Part shown: in pieces, positions 18,602 through 26,762 of the stretch
How positions within the stretch are numbered: position 1 is the stretch's first letter
How the letters are laid out: every line of letters starts with the position of its first letter
DNA from: CAYYHA01 sp964471535
Lineage (GTDB): Bacteria; Myxococcota; Myxococcia; SLRQ01
NCBI GenBank assembly: GCA_964471535.1
Contig: CAYYHA010000005.1
Coordinates: 1-57,823 of the forward strand
Length of the DNA stretch: 57,823 bases
Reading direction: 5' to 3'
Program-made: the position numbers and the translations under genes
The notes under the pieces: model-generated
The model's database searches: none
Told to the model about the DNA's origin: nothing
The model's input: only the letters and a program-made list of their open reading frames with translations

Positions 18602-19744
18602 ATGGCACCGAGCCTCAGGGAGGGCGTGTCGCAGGCCCGTTCCTTCGAGTTTCTTCGGCTGGGCCGGCAGGCCCCGTGGCTCGTCCTGGGGCTGGGCCTC
18701 CTCCTCGGACCGGGTGCCTTCCCCCACCGCGCCCGCGCCGCCCCGGCCTCTGGCGCCGATCCCGCGGCGCTCCTCGAGCAAGGGCGCGAGGCCTACGAGA
18801 TGCTCGAGTGCCCAAAGGCCGTGGCGAGCTTCCGAAAGGTCCTCGCCCACCCAAAGGCGACACCGGCGCAGCGGGTCGAGGCCTATGTGGGCCAGGCGTG
18901 GTGCCAAGTGGTAGAGGGCAACGAGGCGCTGGCCCGTGAGACGCTCCAAAAGGCCCTCGAGATCCGCCCCGACTACCCGGTCTCGCCGGATCTCTCACCC
19001 AAGCTGGCGGCGGTGCTCGAGGCGGCACAGCGCGACTTTCGTGCGCGTGCGAAGGTGGAGATCGACCTCGACGTGACCGCACGGGGCGCGCCCCCCGAAC
19101 TCGGCATGCGGGTCCGGGATCCGGCGGGGCAGGTCAACGAGGTCCTCGTCCGCTACCGGACCGATGGGGAGTGGAGAGAGGTAGCTGCACACTCGGAGGG
19201 CGCGTCGCTGTGGACCGCGCGGCTCGAGGGCGCCGCCGCCGGGACGCTCCCACTCTACGTGGAGACGAAGAACCGCTACGGCTTCGTCAGCGGCCGGGAG
19301 GGGACGGCCGAGTCCCCGGTGGCAGTGCGGGTCGAGCCCGCGGCGGTTTCCGCTGCGCCAGCCCCACCGGCAGCCACGGGCGCGGCGAGCGGGACGGCGC
19401 TCACCCCGCTGGCGTGGACCGCCGCGGGACTCGCGGTGGCCACCGTGGGGGCCGGCACCTTCTTCGGCCTGAAGGCCAAGGAAGAGGAAGCTCGTTTCAA
19501 CGGAGATCCAAGTCAGTTCGGGTCGCACGACGAGGCGCTGGCGGTCGGGCGTTCCGCACAGCGCAACGCCACCACCGCGACGGTGCTCTTCGTGAGCGCC
19601 GGCGTACTCGCAGCGACGAGCGGCCTGCTCTTCGTGGTCGATGGCTCACACGGGCCGGCCGGCGACGCGGTGGAGCCTGGGTTCGCGGCGGCCGCGATGC
19701 CGCTGCACGGTGGGGGGCTTTTCGCCCTCGCCGGACGCTTCTAA
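18602..19744 (+). CDS. Exported TPR protein with C-terminal membrane helices and GRF terminus
   Basis: This 380-residue protein has no assigned function. ATG 18602 (MAPSLREG) is preferred; an in-frame ATG at 18590 is possible. A signal-like hydrophobic stretch (WLVLGLGLLLGPGAF) leads to a TPR-like helical region (about 50-150), a beta-rich Ig-like region (about 150-245), then two membrane helices (AWTAAGLAVATVGAGTFFG and ATVLFVSAGVLAATSGLLFVV). It ends HGGGLFALAGRF. The same layout (periplasmic module, two helices about 45 residues apart, Gly-rich strand ending GRF) is seen in the gene at 28586-29764. In both places a Cys-rich lipoprotein gene follows at once, here after 12 bp. An envelope assembly or scaffolding role is only a guess. 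Confidence 0.82.
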   Translation: MAPSLREGVSQARSFEFLRLGRQAPWLVLGLGLLLGPGAFPHRARAAPASGADPAALLEQGREAYEMLECPKAVASFRKVLAHPKATPAQRVEAYVGQAWCQVVEGNEALARETLQKALEIRPDYPVSPDLSPKLAAVLEAAQRDFRARAKVEIDLDVTARGAPPELGMRVRDPAGQVNEVLVRYRTDGEWREVAAHSEGASLWTARLEGAAAGTLPLYVETKNRYGFVSGREGTAESPVAVRVEPAAVSAAPAPPAATGAASGTALTPLAWTAAGLAVATVGAGTFFGLKAKEEEARFNGDPSQFGSHDEALAVGRSAQRNATTATVLFVSAGVLAATSGLLFVVDGSHGPAGDAVEPGFAAAAMPLHGGGLFALAGRF

Positions 19745-19756
19745 GCGGGGACAGGG

Positions 19757-22099
19757 ATGCGACCTGCCGCCAACCTAGGAGTGATCCTCGTGGCGGCCAT
19801 GGGGCTCGCCGCCTGCACGGTGGAGATCGACGGGCAGCGCGAGGGCTTCCCCTGCAACTACGATGGGAGCTGTCGCAATGGGCTACTCTGTCGAGGGGGG
19901 GTGTGCGTGCGGCCGGAGGGGTCGGACGGCTGCGAGGGATCCTGCCGTGAGCCTTCGGGCCCCATTTCACTCCGCGCCCTGCCGCCGGTGCTACCCGCCG
20001 ACGGGAGCTCCCGCGCCGTAGTGGAGAGCGCCGTCGTCCGCGACGGCGGGGGCGCGCCGGTTGGGCCCGGTGTCCGCTTTCGGGTGTGGGCCCGGGGCGG
20101 CACCGTGGTGGTGGGAGAGCGCGAAGGGGACGCGCTCGAAATCGAGGCCGTCGACGGGCGCCTCGCCTTCGAGGTCCGCGCCGGCACGCAGCCCGGAGAG
20201 ATGGTGGTGGGCGCGGAGAGCCTCGAGGGCAGCGCGCGGGGCACGCTGCTTCTGACCCTCCTTCCCACGCAGATTCCCCGAGAGATCGTGCTCACGGCGA
20301 CGCCGCCGCTCTTGCCCGCGGACGGCACGAGTACGGTCTCCATCCAGAGCGGACCGATCGAGGCCCCGGAGGGCGGCGCCGTTCCGGATGGGACGCTGGC
20401 GACGGTGGAACTCTCGGCCGGCAGTCTCGTGACGCCCGATGCCGATCCCATGCAACCGGGCGGGCAGGTGGCCGTGGAGAGCGGGCAGCTCGCCTTCGAG
20501 GTCCGCGCGGCCTCGAGCGCCGGGCCGGTCACCGTCACGGTGACGCTCCCCGATCTCGATCTTTCCGGCTCCGTCGGGTTCGATCTCGGGCCTGCGACGG
20601 CAGCGATCGAGGCGGCGCCGGTGCCGGCCGACGGGGTCACGCCGGCGGAGGCGACCTTGCGCCTCCTCGACGGGGAGGGCGCGGCCGTCCCCGGCTTCAC
20701 GCCGGCGCTCGAACTCTCCCTGGGGAGCGCCTCGCCGGTGGTGGATCTGGGGGACGGCCGCTACGCCTTCACCGCCACCAGCATCGAGCGGGGAAGCGCC
20801 AGCGTGCGCGTGCTCTTCTCGACCTATGCGCTCGATGCGGAGGGGGCGCTCACCTTCCTCAATGCGCCGCCGGTGCTCTCGGTCGAAGGCCCCGTCTCCG
20901 GGCTCCTGCCCCTCGACGTGGCCGAGCTCACGGCGACGGTCGCGGACGTGAATCCGGGGGATACGGTGCAGGTCGACTGGCAGGTGCGCACCGGGCCGCC
21001 TGGGGGCGTCTTCCTCGAGACCGGCCTGGCGGAGGCCGCGGGCGAGCGCGTCTCCTTCCTCGCCCGCGGCGGAGGAACCTGGGCGATAGACGTGCACGCC
21101 ACCGACGGCCTCGACACGGTCACGGAGACGGTCGAGGTCGGTGCGCAGCCGTTTACCCTCCTGGTCCCCCGGTCGGGGGAGGTCCTCGCGAGCGCCCTCG
21201 ACCCGCTGACGGGAGAGATTCTGGTCGTTACGCGGACGGGCACGGCCTGGATGAAACCGGCGCCGCCCGCCGACATCGACTGCGACGGAGGGCAGCCCCT
21301 CTTCGCCGATGCCGTTGCCGACGGGAGCGGCGCAATCTTCGCCGGACTGCACTTCATCTTGGGTCGAGGTCCACCGCTGATGCGCGTCCAGCCACCGATG
21401 GGGGCAAGCTGCCCGCCGGAGACCCTCGATGTCGGCGGGAGCCGTTTTGTGAATTCGCTTGCACTTCGCGGGAACGGAGATCTCTGGATCGCCACGGAGC
21501 AGGGGCTGAAGGTCCTCCCCGCCGGCGCCACCACCGTCGACCCGGCGGTCTACCAGTTTCAGGACGGCGGCTCCGGGTGGCTGGCGGCCCTCGCCTTCGA
21601 TGTCTTCGGCCACCTCCTCGTGGGGAACGGAATAGAGGGGCTCTGGCGCACGCCCATCCCCTTCGATCCCGCTTCGTCCCGCATCGACCTCGATCCTGGC
21701 AGTGAGGACCGGATTCGCGCGATCGTTCCCGGCGCCGTCGACGCCACCGGCCGGCAGGAGGCCTTCGTCCTCACCGCGGGCACCTTCGGCCTCATCCGCA
21801 TCCCGGATCTCGAGGCACCCGATGCGAACTTGGAGCGCTACGATCAGGACGCCTTTGGGCGGTCTCTGGGCAGCCTACAGGACGGGGTCTTCGAGGTGGG
21901 CACCCAATCCCTGTGGGCTGCTGGGACCAAGGGCCTCGTCCGCCTCTCTCCTGCGCTCGGCGGCCCGGTGCTGCTGTCGCCCGGCGAGGCGGGGGTCTGC
22001 AACAAAATCGGCACCGTGGAGGTGGACGAGGACCCGGTCCGTGGGCGGACGGTGTACCTCTTCTGTGATGACGGGCTCTACGCCGCGCGGGCTCCGTAG
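19757..22099 (+). CDS. Lipoprotein with Cys-rich head, Ig-like domains and propeller-like C-terminus
   Basis: This 780-residue protein has lipobox LAAC and a Cys-rich mini-domain just after it (CNYDGSCRNGLLCRGGVC). Three similar Ig-like repeats each open with a phrase such as LPPVLPADGSSRAVV, TPPLLPADGTSTVSI or APVPADGVTPAEATL, resembling bacterial Ig-like (Big_1/invasin) domains. The last 300 residues contain short repeats typical of beta-propellers (NGDLWIATEQGLKVL, FDVFGHLLVGNGIEGLW). It is probably a surface or periplasmic binding protein; no ligand can be named. It is co-transcribed with the GRF-ending protein upstream (12 bp). Its N-terminal motif resembles that of the lipoprotein at 26763-28586. 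Confidence 0.82.
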   Translation: MRPAANLGVILVAAMGLAACTVEIDGQREGFPCNYDGSCRNGLLCRGGVCVRPEGSDGCEGSCREPSGPISLRALPPVLPADGSSRAVVESAVVRDGGGAPVGPGVRFRVWARGGTVVVGEREGDALEIEAVDGRLAFEVRAGTQPGEMVVGAESLEGSARGTLLLTLLPTQIPREIVLTATPPLLPADGTSTVSIQSGPIEAPEGGAVPDGTLATVELSAGSLVTPDADPMQPGGQVAVESGQLAFEVRAASSAGPVTVTVTLPDLDLSGSVGFDLGPATAAIEAAPVPADGVTPAEATLRLLDGEGAAVPGFTPALELSLGSASPVVDLGDGRYAFTATSIERGSASVRVLFSTYALDAEGALTFLNAPPVLSVEGPVSGLLPLDVAELTATVADVNPGDTVQVDWQVRTGPPGGVFLETGLAEAAGERVSFLARGGGTWAIDVHATDGLDTVTETVEVGAQPFTLLVPRSGEVLASALDPLTGEILVVTRTGTAWMKPAPPADIDCDGGQPLFADAVADGSGAIFAGLHFILGRGPPLMRVQPPMGASCPPETLDVGGSRFVNSLALRGNGDLWIATEQGLKVLPAGATTVDPAVYQFQDGGSGWLAALAFDVFGHLLVGNGIEGLWRTPIPFDPASSRIDLDPGSEDRIRAIVPGAVDATGRQEAFVLTAGTFGLIRIPDLEAPDANLERYDQDAFGRSLGSLQDGVFEVGTQSLWAAGTKGLVRLSPALGGPVLLSPGEAGVCNKIGTVEVDEDPVRGRTVYLFCDDGLYAARAP

Positions 22100-22108
22100 G
22101 CGCGCGGA

Positions 22109-22639
22109 TCACTCGGGAAACGGCGTCGCTTCGGTGGCGACGACGCGGACGGCGAAGTCTTCGAGCACGATCTCGTAGCCATCCTTGCGGCGCCGGTACT
22201 GCATCACGTTCTCCCGGAGGATCCGCTCTCCGGGCAGCGGATCGAGGGGCAGCGCCTCCAAGGACTCGGGGTAGGTGCCGTGGGTGTTCCGATAGGTCTC
22301 CAGCGCTTCGCGCACCGTTTCCCCGAAGCGGAGGGCCTCGTAGAAGCTGGCGGTCGCCGCGTAGCGGCCTCCCACGAAACCCCCCGTCCAGGCGAAGAGC
22401 GCCAGACCCAGGGCGACCCCCTTCGTCGCACCCTGGCCGCGGGGTGCGGCCAGCCAGGCGAGGAGACCCACCACGAGGGCCGAGACGAGCGCCGGCCAGC
22501 CGAAGAGGCTCGAGATGTCCTGGCCGAAGTACAGGCCGACTCCACCGGCGGCGAGCACCACGGCGAAGACGGCCGCCACCCGAAGGCGGTGGCCGAGCGA
22601 CAACGGGGGCATCGACTCCGATGAGGAGGCGGCGCTCAC
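22109..22639 (-). CDS. Membrane protein with pseudopilin-like C-terminal domain, function unknown
   Basis: The 176-residue protein starts at a GTG 10 bp after the TRAP permease stop. Three hydrophobic helices lie at about residues 18-38, 45-63 and 70-92. A soluble part follows with YRNTHGTYPESLEALPLDPLPG, a phrasing typical of the conserved region of type IV pseudopilins (helix, then TYP...L). There is no prepilin leader or cleavage motif, so it is not a secreted pilin. It is the last gene of the TRAP operon and might be an accessory membrane protein, but nothing links it biochemically. The ribosome-binding site is weak. Confidence 0.72.
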   Translation of the reverse strand: MSAASSSESMPPLSLGHRLRVAAVFAVVLAAGGVGLYFGQDISSLFGWPALVSALVVGLLAWLAAPRGQGATKGVALGLALFAWTGGFVGGRYAATASFYEALRFGETVREALETYRNTHGTYPESLEALPLDPLPGERILRENVMQYRRRKDGYEIVLEDFAVRVVATEATPFPE

Positions 22640-22649
22640 GCGGCGGCGC

Positions 22650-24701
22650 TTACCACAGCAGGGGGACGAAGGCCACGAGCAAGAGGGCAGAGGCCATCAC
22701 CGCCATGGGGAGGAGGATGCGCTCGTGGCGGCGCCAGAAGCCGCCTCGTTCCTCCTCCTCTTCCGCCACCTCACCGACTACCTGCCGAGCGAGGAGGTGG
22801 TTCAGGGCGACCGGTGGGGTCAGGTAGCCCAGCTCGAAGGCGACCAGCACCACCATCCAGAAGTGCACGGGATCGATGCCGGCGTCGTAGGCGACCTTCG
22901 CGATGGCGGCGGAGACCAGGATCACGGCGCCGTAGGGATCCATGATCATGCCGATGACGACGAGTAGCACGACGAGGAGGGCCATCGCGGCGATGGGTGA
23001 GCCCAGATCGTGGGGCACCATCTCCATGAGCCGCGCCCGTTCGATGACGCCGCCGATGCAGACCGAAAGGCCCATCAGGAGCAACAGCGCGCCGATGTGC
23101 CCGGTGGTCTCCCGGGTGGCTCCGGTGAGCGCGAGCCGCCAGCTCGCGCGCTCGTCGGCGAGATCGAGCGGTTGGGCCGACTCGCCCCGGCGATCCCACC
23201 AGAGCAGGACGAGGAGGAGGAAGGGCAGGAGGATCGGCGCGGAGTGTTCGTCCAGCGTGGCGTCGAGGCCCGCCCAGGTGAGGAGCAGCAGCCCGGCGAC
23301 GAGCACCGCGTAGGGTAGGAGGGCTCGGAGCGCGCTCAAGCACGGACCCATCGCCTCCCGGGGGCGGGCCATCGTGAGCGGGCCGCGCCGGGTGACAAGT
23401 GCCGCCAGGAAGAAGAGCACCGCGGTGAGGCCAAAGACGCGCCAGCCCCAATGGAAGAGCTGATCGGTGGTCACCTGCTTGTTCAGCGAAGCGACGATCA
23501 CCACCAACAGACAGGGTGGGAGGACCACGCCAAGCGACCCGGACATGGCGGTGGCTGCGAGCGCGAGCTGCGATCGCGCGCCGGCGGCGCAGAGCTCCCG
23601 ATAGATCACCGCACCGGCGGCGATGACGAAGATGCCCGACGCGCCGCTGTAGGCGGTGGGGATCGCCGACGCGGCCACGACCACGAAGGCGAGGAGCTCC
23701 GGCGGGAGCTTCCACGGGCGCAGCACGTCGAAGGAGAGCTCGGCGAGGCGGGTACGCTTCAGCAGCATGCCCGCCCACACGTAGAGGCCCACGTGGATGT
23801 AGAGGGTGGAGTGCTCGGTGAGCTTCTGCAGGTAGATGGCCAGTCCCGACGGATGCCCCTCCGCGAGATAGAAGTATGCTCCCGAGAGGATCGCCATCGA
23901 GGCGTAGAGGGGGACGGTGAGCACGGCGTGGCCGAAGCGGCCGGGCGGGGCTTCGGTCCGGCGAGCCTCACGGAGGTTCAGCAGGTTGATGAGCGCGAGC
24001 ACGGCGAAGCCCGCCATCCACAGCACGGGCAGCGATGCGTGTTGGTGCTCGACGCCGCTGTCGCGGTCGATGAGCCACTTCGAGGCGGAGCTGCCGAGGA
24101 GCAGGAGGTTCGCTGCGAGCTGCCCCACCTCGGCGACGATTCCGTCCCGCCGCGTCTGCACGGGGCGAAGCGCGATGTGGCAGCGCAAGGAGGTGGCGGT
24201 GGCCGCGCAGATGAGGAGGAGCAGGACGAGCAGGTGGCGCATCCACGCCACGCCCAGCTTCACGACCGAGGCCACCGACCCTTCGACTGCGTAGAAGGCC
24301 TTCAGGCCGGCGGTGCGCCGGGCGAGCAGGGCGCGGTAGGCTTCATGCCGCTCGCGGCACGCCTTCCGCGCCGCCTCGAGGGCCGCGGCCTCCGCCTCGG
24401 CGTCCTCCGCCTCGTCTCCCATCAAGTCGTCGAGGAAGTCGTCCCCGTCCCCCGCCTCGTCGCCACTCTCCTCGGTCTTAGCCGTGCTGCCGGCGGGTGG
24501 CGCGTCGGGATCGCAGGTGGGCTTCTCCGGCTCGACCCGAAGGGAAGCGTAGCCTGGCCACACCGCCTCTCCGATCTGCAGGAGACGGGCGTGGATCTTC
24601 TCGCCGAGGCCGTAGAGCAGGACCGAGCAGAGCAGGAGGACGGTCGGGAGCGTGGACAGCCAAGTGCGAAGAGGCCCGCCGCGGGCATCCGGGTGAGACA
24701 T
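22650..24701 (-). CDS. TRAP transporter permease, fused small (DctQ) and large (DctM) subunits
   Basis: ATG 24701 (MSHPDARGG) is chosen because it lies 7 bp after the solute-receptor stop; a frame start at 24728 would overlap that gene. The 683-residue protein has a first membrane helix, then an acidic Ala/Glu-rich soluble stretch (about residues 60-130) predicted to be helical, then a four-helix DctQ-like block and a DctM-like block. DctM hallmarks include AYSGASGIFVIAAGAVIYREL and AMSGSLGVVLPPCLL. TRAP transporters use ion gradients to import substrates delivered by a periplasmic receptor. The adjacent receptor is of the kind found with these large fused permeases. Substrate is unknown. Confidence 0.9.
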   Translation of the reverse strand: MSHPDARGGPLRTWLSTLPTVLLLCSVLLYGLGEKIHARLLQIGEAVWPGYASLRVEPEKPTCDPDAPPAGSTAKTEESGDEAGDGDDFLDDLMGDEAEDAEAEAAALEAARKACRERHEAYRALLARRTAGLKAFYAVEGSVASVVKLGVAWMRHLLVLLLLICAATATSLRCHIALRPVQTRRDGIVAEVGQLAANLLLLGSSASKWLIDRDSGVEHQHASLPVLWMAGFAVLALINLLNLREARRTEAPPGRFGHAVLTVPLYASMAILSGAYFYLAEGHPSGLAIYLQKLTEHSTLYIHVGLYVWAGMLLKRTRLAELSFDVLRPWKLPPELLAFVVVAASAIPTAYSGASGIFVIAAGAVIYRELCAAGARSQLALAATAMSGSLGVVLPPCLLVVIVASLNKQVTTDQLFHWGWRVFGLTAVLFFLAALVTRRGPLTMARPREAMGPCLSALRALLPYAVLVAGLLLLTWAGLDATLDEHSAPILLPFLLLVLLWWDRRGESAQPLDLADERASWRLALTGATRETTGHIGALLLLMGLSVCIGGVIERARLMEMVPHDLGSPIAAMALLVVLLVVIGMIMDPYGAVILVSAAIAKVAYDAGIDPVHFWMVVLVAFELGYLTPPVALNHLLARQVVGEVAEEEEERGGFWRRHERILLPMAVMASALLLVAFVPLLW

Positions 24702-24708
24702 GCGCCGG

Positions 24709-25725
24709 CTACTCTCGCTTCTCCGCACACTCGGCGCGAGCCGGATCGTCCTTGCAGCGGACTCGGCGAAGCAGGGTCAGCATCGTCTTGTCGTAGACGC
24801 CCTTGTCACGGAGCTGGATGCGCACCTCGCGGAAGAGGGCGTCGTAGCCCTTTGCCTTCTCGGGCGGCACCTCTTTCCAGTACCGCTTGGGAATCTGTTG
24901 CTCGGCGCGGCGCGTCAGCTTCAGGACCTTGTCGAAGTGCTTCGCAGCGAAGTTGCGCGAGGCATCGGCGAAACCGGGCGGCAGACCGGCGTCGGAGCGG
25001 GCGAGGAGCTGCAGCGTCAGCTGCGCCAGCGGGTAGCGGACCACCGCACCTTTCTTCCCGAGGCCCTTGTGGAGCTCGAGCGGGCCATAGGCCGTGGCGG
25101 GCGCATAGGCGATGTCGACGCTGCCGTTGTTGAACATGCCCGCGAAGGTACCGATGTCGGCGGGCACCATCGAGGCACCCGCGCGATCCACCATGGTCAC
25201 GGCCGCCTCATCGAAGTCGAGGGTGGCGATGCGCTTGCCGGCGAGGTCCCCCACGTCCTCCAGCGTCCGGTCGCGCAGGAACATGTAGACGGCGCCGGCC
25301 GGAAAGATCCCGACCGTTTCGTAGCCACCTGCCTGCATCTTCTTGCCCGCCTTCGGGTTGGCGAGGAGCTGGACGACCTTCTTGAGCTGTTCGTAGCTCT
25401 TGATGGCCCCCATCGCCTCGATGCTCCCCGAGAACTTGTTGAAGAGGCGGGCGCGTACGCCGGTGAGGAGCGCCACGTCGCACTTGCCCGCTTTCAGGTC
25501 CTCGGCCGCGGTCTTCTCGTCCGTGTAGGGCACGAGCTCGAAGTCCACGCCCCAGGCCACGGCGGCGTTGCGGTAGTCCTTCATCAGGTTGAAGGCATCG
25601 CCCATCGCGCCGCTGGGGTCGTAGACGCAGAGCGTTTTCTTGACCGTCTCCGCGCGGGCGCCCGTCCCGGGGAGCAGCAACAGAGACGCGAGAGCGAAAA
25701 GGATCGTTCGCCGATGGATCTTCAT
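24709..25725 (-). CDS. TRAP-associated periplasmic solute-binding protein (DUF6091-like)
   Basis: The 338-residue protein starts at an ATG overlapping the upstream stop (ATGA) and has a signal peptide (FALASLLLLPGTGARA). The mature N-terminus (KTLCVYDPSGAMGDAFNLMK), the PYTDEKTAAEDLKAGKCD stretch, the motif ADIGTFAGMFNNGSVD and the C-terminal LLRRVRCKDDPARAEC match, from memory, a family annotated as putative solute-binding protein in proteobacteria, encoded beside fused TRAP permeases. It should capture the substrate in the periplasm for the downstream permease. Ligand unknown; the family differs from DctP. Confidence 0.88.
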   Translation of the reverse strand: MKIHRRTILFALASLLLLPGTGARAETVKKTLCVYDPSGAMGDAFNLMKDYRNAAVAWGVDFELVPYTDEKTAAEDLKAGKCDVALLTGVRARLFNKFSGSIEAMGAIKSYEQLKKVVQLLANPKAGKKMQAGGYETVGIFPAGAVYMFLRDRTLEDVGDLAGKRIATLDFDEAAVTMVDRAGASMVPADIGTFAGMFNNGSVDIAYAPATAYGPLELHKGLGKKGAVVRYPLAQLTLQLLARSDAGLPPGFADASRNFAAKHFDKVLKLTRRAEQQIPKRYWKEVPPEKAKGYDALFREVRIQLRDKGVYDKTMLTLLRRVRCKDDPARAECAEKRE

Positions 25726-26735
25726 TCGTCGAGTCCTTCGAGCAGGTCGGTGTCCACCGAGTCGTCCCCCTCTTGGGGGAAGGTGCCGAGCGCGCCCAGC
25801 GGGGTGCGATGGCCGCGCTCCCGGGTCCAGATGCGATCGGATTCGTGACGTATCATGAGGGTGGCGAAGCGGTCGAGGAGTCGCCACTTCGGGTCGGGCG
25901 CGCGCTCGGCGAGGGAGCGCGCGTGTCGTGCGATGGCTGCTCGCAGTGCACCGGTGCGGCCGCTCCCGGAGAGCGCGACGATCTGAAAGGCGCGAGCGAG
26001 GCGGACGCCGGCCTCCTCGCCGCGCTTTGCCGCCGACTCCAGCGTCTTCCAGGGATCCGCGTCGGGGGGGGCCGCCCCGGGCACCGAGGTCCAGAGGGCC
26101 GCCTGCAGGGCCGAGGGCACCCCCCACCACGGCGCGTCGGGGATGCACGCGGCGGCGCGCGCGATGCCCAGGGGAATGCTCATGGGCACCCCGGCCTCAC
26201 CCTCTGCGGCGCGATCGTGGACGACGGCGAGGAGTCCCGAGGAGAGGCCGAGGAGGTAGAGGTGGGTCTCCCCTTCCTCGAGCTCGGGGCACCCTTCGCC
26301 GACGGGGCCGAAGACCTCTTCGACTTCGCGGAAAGCGGCGAGGAAGCGCCGCGCCGCCAGCGCGTGGAGTCGTTTCTCCTGGATGCGGGCGTCCTGCGCC
26401 TCGGCCGCCCGACCTTCACCGAGGGCGCGCAGCTGATGGAGCTCCGCTTCCCATGCGGCGGATTCGGCGCACATGCCCGCCGACATCCAGGTCACGAGGG
26501 CGGCGCGCGACGGCCGATCGGAGACGCGCTCGAAGGACATGAGGAAGGCGCCCATCGACACGCCGGTCTCACAGGCCATGTCGATGTCGTCGGTGCCCAG
26601 GATGTAGGGGACCATGTGCTCCACCGCGTAGCTGCCCATGACCGAACCCGTCTGCGCGTAGAGGAAGCCCCGGCAGCCGGAGGTACAGATGCAGAGGCAG
26701 ACGAAGGCGGTGACGGCCAGATTCAGTCGCTGCAT
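25722..26735 (-). CDS. TRAP-operon lipoprotein, TatT-like (tentative)
   Basis: ATG 26735 (MQRLNLAV) is preferred over an in-frame GTG at 26750 because GAGGAG lies 5 bp upstream of it. The 337-residue product has a lipoprotein signal with lipobox CTSGC and is otherwise almost wholly helical, with conserved-looking Met/Cys-rich pieces (ACETGVSMGAFLMSFERV). Position between a Cys-rich lipoprotein and the TRAP receptor, plus the helical-repeat character, suggest the T component described for some TRAP systems (TatT, a TPR lipoprotein). I do not see clear TPR consensus, so the family name is tentative. Its stop overlaps the receptor start (ATGA). Confidence 0.7.
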   Translation of the reverse strand: MQRLNLAVTAFVCLCICTSGCRGFLYAQTGSVMGSYAVEHMVPYILGTDDIDMACETGVSMGAFLMSFERVSDRPSRAALVTWMSAGMCAESAAWEAELHQLRALGEGRAAEAQDARIQEKRLHALAARRFLAAFREVEEVFGPVGEGCPELEEGETHLYLLGLSSGLLAVVHDRAAEGEAGVPMSIPLGIARAAACIPDAPWWGVPSALQAALWTSVPGAAPPDADPWKTLESAAKRGEEAGVRLARAFQIVALSGSGRTGALRAAIARHARSLAERAPDPKWRLLDRFATLMIRHESDRIWTRERGHRTPLGALGTFPQEGDDSVDTDLLEGLDE

Positions 26736-26762
26736 GGGGGCTCCTCGCACGCGTCTTGGCGG

